From NCBI GenBank assembly GCA_024364805.1, contig CM044506.1:44462504-44499796 (forward strand): a stretch of 37,293 nt of DNA. The letters run 5' to 3'. Shown piece after piece: positions 11,691 to 17,600 of this stretch. Position numbers and translations under genes: made by a program. Numbering within the stretch: position 1 is the first letter of the stretch; the number at the start of each line of letters is the position of its first letter. The stretch is from Euprymna scolopes (Eukaryota; Mollusca; Cephalopoda; Sepiida; Sepiolidae). The notes under the pieces were generated by a model. That model searched no databases. It worked only from the letters and a program-made list of their open reading frames with translations, and was not told the DNA's origin.

Positions 11691-14600
11691 TTTTTTATTT
11701 TTATTTGAGAATTATTGAAAACACTTTTTAAAATATTTTTTAAACTATTTTGGGAATATTATGTATTTGATACATTTTTTTTATGATATTTGACATTTTG
11801 TTATTTTGATTTCAATGATTGTATTTTTATTCTTTCATAAAAATATATAAATTCAAATAAAAAACTTATTTTTAAAATTAAAAAAAAATCTTTTATTTTT
11901 ATAATGTTGTAAACATATTTCTTATAAACTTTCAAATACAATAAGAACTATTATTTTTTTAAATTTTGTTATTAAAAGTGCAAATAAAGACTAATTGTGT
12001 TATTTTTATCTTTTTATAATTTTGTTAATTTTTATTGTATATTTTTCAATAATGTCCTTTTCTTCTATTTTATTTCAATAAATCGCTTCACAATAAGAAA
12101 TACTGAAGAATGATAAAAGTGAAGGAACTGATTTGCCTTGTTACCACTTCTCGTAGCACGTTAGCTGGCTATAAGCCGAAAGTTAAACATACAGTACCTT
12201 CCCATGTAAACGATAAATGGTGAAAATTTAATGTTGTTTATGCCAAGGATGCGACAATTAGGCTAAAGAATCCGGAGTTGAATAATCATCATCCAGAAAC
12301 AAAAAACAACGCAGCCAACTTTTCTTATCATTCTGTATAAGCTGAGGATGGGGCATCATACCGGATGTCAGACATTAACCTACTATCTCATACATTCCAA
12401 CCGAAAGATTTTTTTAAGATTCTAACTATCCCTTTAAGTGCAATTGTTTGTATCTCACTTGCACTTGATTCACCAGGTATATTTGCCAGGTAGTTTATGA
12501 AATTCTTTTCCATGAGTAGTGCTGCTCCTATAATTACGAGAATGATGGGGATCTTCGCAAGATTCAAAAAAATATAAATCAATAAAATGTCAGGGAGAAT
12601 GAAAATAAAAATTCTAAAATATTAGTTACGGGGAAACAACTCTGTAAGATGCTCAGGTATTAGATTTAGCAGAAATAGTTATTGAGACTTAAGAAAAATA
12701 TTAATTCTACTCTTATCAAATACTAACAGGCAGACCTGACAGTGTTCGGGATTGAATGAAGATCAACAAATTTTCCATCCTCCCATACTTTTATTGTCAT
12801 CGAAATCGATGGAATTGCCCATTTTTTTTTATCAAATCGATTAGTTACCTGCTCTAGTTACCCCCCCCCCTCCTACTGTACTAGGAGAAAGCTTCACATG
12901 CCTCCCTGCAACGATGCATTGTAGTCTAGATTGCATTTTAGAGAATTTGCTGGTTTTTTTTTGTTGTTTTTTTTTAATTATTTGTAAATAATTTCATTTT
13001 AAGTTTAAAATGCAAACGTCAAGTATCATGGTTCAGTTGTGCTCTAAACAGAAACATTCATTTTGAATGCGTCTCTGTCTTATCAAAGATGAATGACGCC
13101 TCCGTTCAGTCTCGAAAGACAAAGGATACTCCCTGTAGGAGCAGCTGTGCGTGTAATTGTGTGGCAAGGGTTGCATAATCTCCAACCACATCTCTCCTGA
13201 ATCGGCAGTTTGAGTGCAACGGCAAGGAGAAGTCCAGGATGATTGGAAACAATGTCGAGATAAGTGGAGAGCACATACAGCACGTGGAAGTCCCAAATCA
13301 TCACCCATCTTGTACTGGCCAGGCTCATCATTGCTTAACTTTGGTGATCTGATGGGAACCGGTGTGTCAAATATGATTATGCCGTATCATCAAAGAACCA
13401 ACTGTTGATTTTATACACAGGGCCTTTCTGCTTGTGCAGTGATAAAACTTTTCATATGCAATTGTGATGCTAGGTTGTATAAAAATGTTAACTTTGGTAA
13501 AAATCAGTCTCCCTCCTTTTCTCAGATTTTTTCAATTTTCGATACTTATCAGATGCATTCAGATACAAAACCTATGTAAGAACACTTCCAGATTCATCAA
13601 GTNNNNNNNNNNNNNNNNNNNNNNNNNNNNNNNNNNNNNNNNNNNNNNNNNNNNNNNNNNNNNNNNNNNNNNNNNNNNNNNNNNNNNNNNNNNNNNNNNN
13701 NNNNNNNNNNNNNNNNNNNNNNNNNNNNNNNNNNNNNNNNNNNNNNNNNNNNNNNNNNNNNNNNNNNNNNNNNNNNNNNNNNNNNNNNNNNNNNNNNNNN
13801 NNNNNNNNNNNNNNNNNNNNNNNNNNNNNNNNNNNNNNNNNNNNNNNNNNNNNNNNNNNNNNNNNNNNNNNNNNNNNNNNNNNNNNNNNNNNNNNNNNNN
13901 NNNNNNNNNNNNNNNNNNNNNNNNNNNNNNNNNNNNNNNNNNNNNNNNNNNNNNNNNNNNNNNNNNNNNNNNNNNNNNNNNNNNNNNNNNNNNNNNNNNN
14001 NNNNNNNNNNNNNNNNNNNNNNNNNNNNNNNNNNNNNNNNNNNNNNNNNNNNNNNNNNNNNNNNNNNNNNNNNNNNNNNNNNNNNNNNNNNNNNNNNNNN
14101 NNNNNNNNNNNNNNNNNNNNNNNNNNNNNNNNNNNNNNNNNNNNNNNNNNNNNNNNNNNNNNNNNNNNNNNNNNNNNNNNNNNNNNNNNNNNNNNNNNNN
14201 NNNNNNNNNNNNNNNNNNNNNNNNNNNNNNNNNNNNNNNNNNNNNNNNNNNNNNNNNNNNNNNNNNNNNNNNNNNNNNNNNNNNNNNNNNNNNNNNTATT
14301 CAACCATCAATTTGGCATAAAGCACTTATTCTAAGTTAGCGGGTTATAACTTTTCCCTGCTTTTAACAACCTAAAACGTCTAATTTAAATAAATTTAGCG
14401 TCTATATCATAATCATGGTGTCTCCATCTGCCAAGGGATGAAATTGTGGATGAAGCCCTAAACTAAGATCAAGGGAGATAATCTTATATGAAGCACATCT
14501 TAAAGATGCATAATGGTGTTGGATCAATGTATACTCCGAGGTATGAGTATGAAATGATTTTTATTTTTGTCTTAAATTCTACTCAATAATTTTCTGTAGT

Positions 14601-17600
14601 TTTTGGTGTGCATGGACGCTTTTGGCTGTTAAGAATATTTATAAAAAAATTTTTCTTATTTTGTTTTGAACTGCCATATTTCACTTGAAGAACAAACATT
14701 TTTTTTTTTTTTTAATATTGTTTTATAAAAATTTTTGGAAATTATTTAATAATTTCAACATAGATCATCGCTATTACAAACGATCTTCATTTTTAGTTTG
14801 TGATACAAGTACTGATTTCAGAAAAATATAGTTTTGTTATTAAAAGAATTTCTGGGTCTTCTTCGTTATTATACCAAAATTCCAAAATCAAAAGATTGAA
14901 TTTCAAGTAAAACAAATGATATCTACTTAACTGTTATGTTGCAATAGTGAACATATCCAAAAATTACGAAAAACGATAAAGTAGAAAATTAATTATTAAT
15001 GAAAATGATTTTTGAAGACAATTAGTGAAACAATTTTGGCCAAAGTTTTTTAGTTTTCAGAAAATAATTACCTCCATTTTATTACGTTTCAAACTCTCTG
15101 ATTTCTATTTTTGCAAAACTCAATTTTCATTATCTTCAAAAACTATTTTCATTAATAATTAATTTTATACTCTATAGTTTTTCGTAAATTTTGGATATGT
15201 TCATTACTGCGACATGACAATTAAGTAGATACCATTGGTTTTGCTTGAAGTTCAATATTTTGAATTTTGCTAACAAAGCAGCGAATTTCTTTTTCAAATT
15301 GAAATATATGTAAATTTAAAGCTCAAATATCAACTTAAATCAAGGGACATAACTCGTATCGAATGTGATTGCAGTTATCTCCTCAATGTTATTTTTTTTT
15401 TTAATCCTGCATTAATTAATAAATCTGGAAGAAAATAAATAAAACAAAATTTTTTTTTTTTTAATAATTTTAAAAGTAATACTAAAAGAAAAGAAACAAA
15501 GAAACTATAAGTTTCATATTAATTTTTGAAATAAGGATTGATAATTTGGAATATTCAGACTACTGTCTCTGCAATGACCTGTGGCGTAACGGATAAAGTA
15601 AAGTAAATTCAGTTCTAAGTGACACCCTTCTGGAGGTTAAAGGTTCAATCCTCAGTGTGTCTGATTCTAAGAATACAATTATGAATTACTCAAAGCTTCT
15701 ACCCAATTATGGTTGACGGAATGGGAGCATACTTCTCCCATGGATTAAATAAATGCCAACTTTCCAAATTTTGTACAAATTCTTAAATTCAACAAAATAT
15801 GCCTGAAGGAGGTCAAATAGCACTCAAGATGAGAACAGTAGTTAGAATAATCCAAATAATATAAGACACTCTGCCGTTCAGTTGGTTCGCTCCCTTTCTC
15901 TAGTTCTCTAATAAAAACCTCTTAATACTATATCATTATTCAGCTAAAAATTTAAAACTCAAATGGTGCTTATTTAGAATAAAACCTATTTTAAAAACTA
16001 AATTGCAAAGAAATCTTTGTATGTACCATCAGAGAATGAAGATGTCATATTCCAAAAATAACGTAAATTGATCAGGTAGTTTTAATTTCTAAAGAAAATC
16101 ATTTTGTATTTTTTTTTTTATGATTTATAGTGATTTGAATAGAAAATTGTATCCATTAAAAGGCTGATTTTGACCTTGATTGTTCGAATTAAGTTGTCTC
16201 CTCTTTATTTATAAAACCTGGCAGATCAAAACATTATGTCTCACTTAGTCATAAAATTCTGTTTTCTTCAATTATAATGATTTTTGAAATATGACATCTT
16301 TGTTCCATGATGGGTATGTACATCATAAAAATTTTCTGCAATTTAGTTTTTTTTTTTTTGTTTTTTTTTTAAATATGAGTCATTCGAAAATTAAAGTCTA
16401 TTTTTAACTCCAAAAGTTGAAGAGCTATGAAGATGGGAGTGGTACTATTAAAATGAGCAATTTTTTTTTTCTCCAGAATTTGTTTTTTGTACATAGTCGC
16501 TACCATTCTCAATGCATTTTTGTCAGGAATTCAATGATGCATCACTGCTTTTGGCACACGTCCATGGCAGAGGTTGCTTTCTTGAGAGTCATACAACATC
16601 AATATTTGCAACAGAGAGATGAAACTTTCAGGTCATGAATGCATAAGTTCAGTCATCATAACAATGCAATTTGCAATCCTCTTTGATCCATTCAAGCGGA
16701 ATAAAAAATAGGAGGCATTACTTTTGGAACATACCTTATCATATCACTTTTACAATTGGTTTTCCCAAGTACTCTAACCACTGGCCAGTATTGGCCTTTT
16801 TGTTTCCTTGAAAACCAAGATGGCCTGGTATCCAGCTGATGGATGAAGGTGGGATCTTTCAATTCATTAAGTTCTTCCATCAGTTTAAAGGAGAGGAAGG
16901 TAGAATCACTTCTAACAAGTTTTTTAAATCGTGATAATTTACAGACAAAATTATTGAAAAAGATTTCACTTGTCTTACCATTTGTTTGGTATTTAGTTTA
17001 CGATTTTACCTTACAGACTACACTGAACTCTTCCACTCCCTATAAATGCTGGGAGAATATGCCTTTTAAGATTGGGACAACCCCAGTTTAATATTTGATG
17101 TTCAACCACTCTCTTATATTCTGTACTTACATTTTGTTTCACTTAATTGCAAGGTTGTGTCTTTCCTTCAGGCCCCTTATTAGTCCACAAGAGACAGCTA
17201 CTTTAAGAAATGATCCAATTAAAAAATAAAAAGAATGTTTGAATTTTCAATTACTAAATAAAGAAATTATTGGATGCAGAAACAACTTTTATTGTTTGAT
17301 TATAAACTCCTGATTTGATTCTTGCAGGGTTTAGTCGTTCCAGTTGTTAGGGACGTGCAAAATATGAATTACGCTCAGATTGAAAGAACAATTGCTGAAC
17401 TTGGGGAAAAGGTGAGTTCATGCCTTTTCATCATATTTATTGCCATAAAAAATAACCAGCCACCCTTGCTATGTGATCAAACGATTTCTTTTTGAAAGAC
17501 GTTACTTTCACTTGGCCTTGATATGCTTCTTTTTTTTTTTTTCTTTCTTTTTCTTTTTAGGCTCGATCAGGTGCGTTGGCGATAGAAGACATGGATGGTG

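Larger units (their letters stand above)
10499..17327 (+). other. DLST: DLST intron, phase 0, 6829 bases including a gap
   Basis: The donor is GTATGA and the acceptor TTGATTCTTGCAG. Within it are a MITE (11399-12183), a 5S-derived SINE, the assembly gap, a hairpin (14843-15296), a tRNA-type SINE and foldback copy 3. In 10500-11390 there is an internal near-duplication: TAAGAATAGGTTTCTAAATAATGTTATTATTTCA-like text near 10760 recurs near 11010, about 250 bases apart. 16390-17320 has no feature I can name; small frames there show no known motif. Confidence 0.85.

Noticed and set aside
13464-14339. Long open frames on both strands (over 240 residues)
   Set aside because: They are almost entirely unresolved N bases and reflect the assembly gap only.
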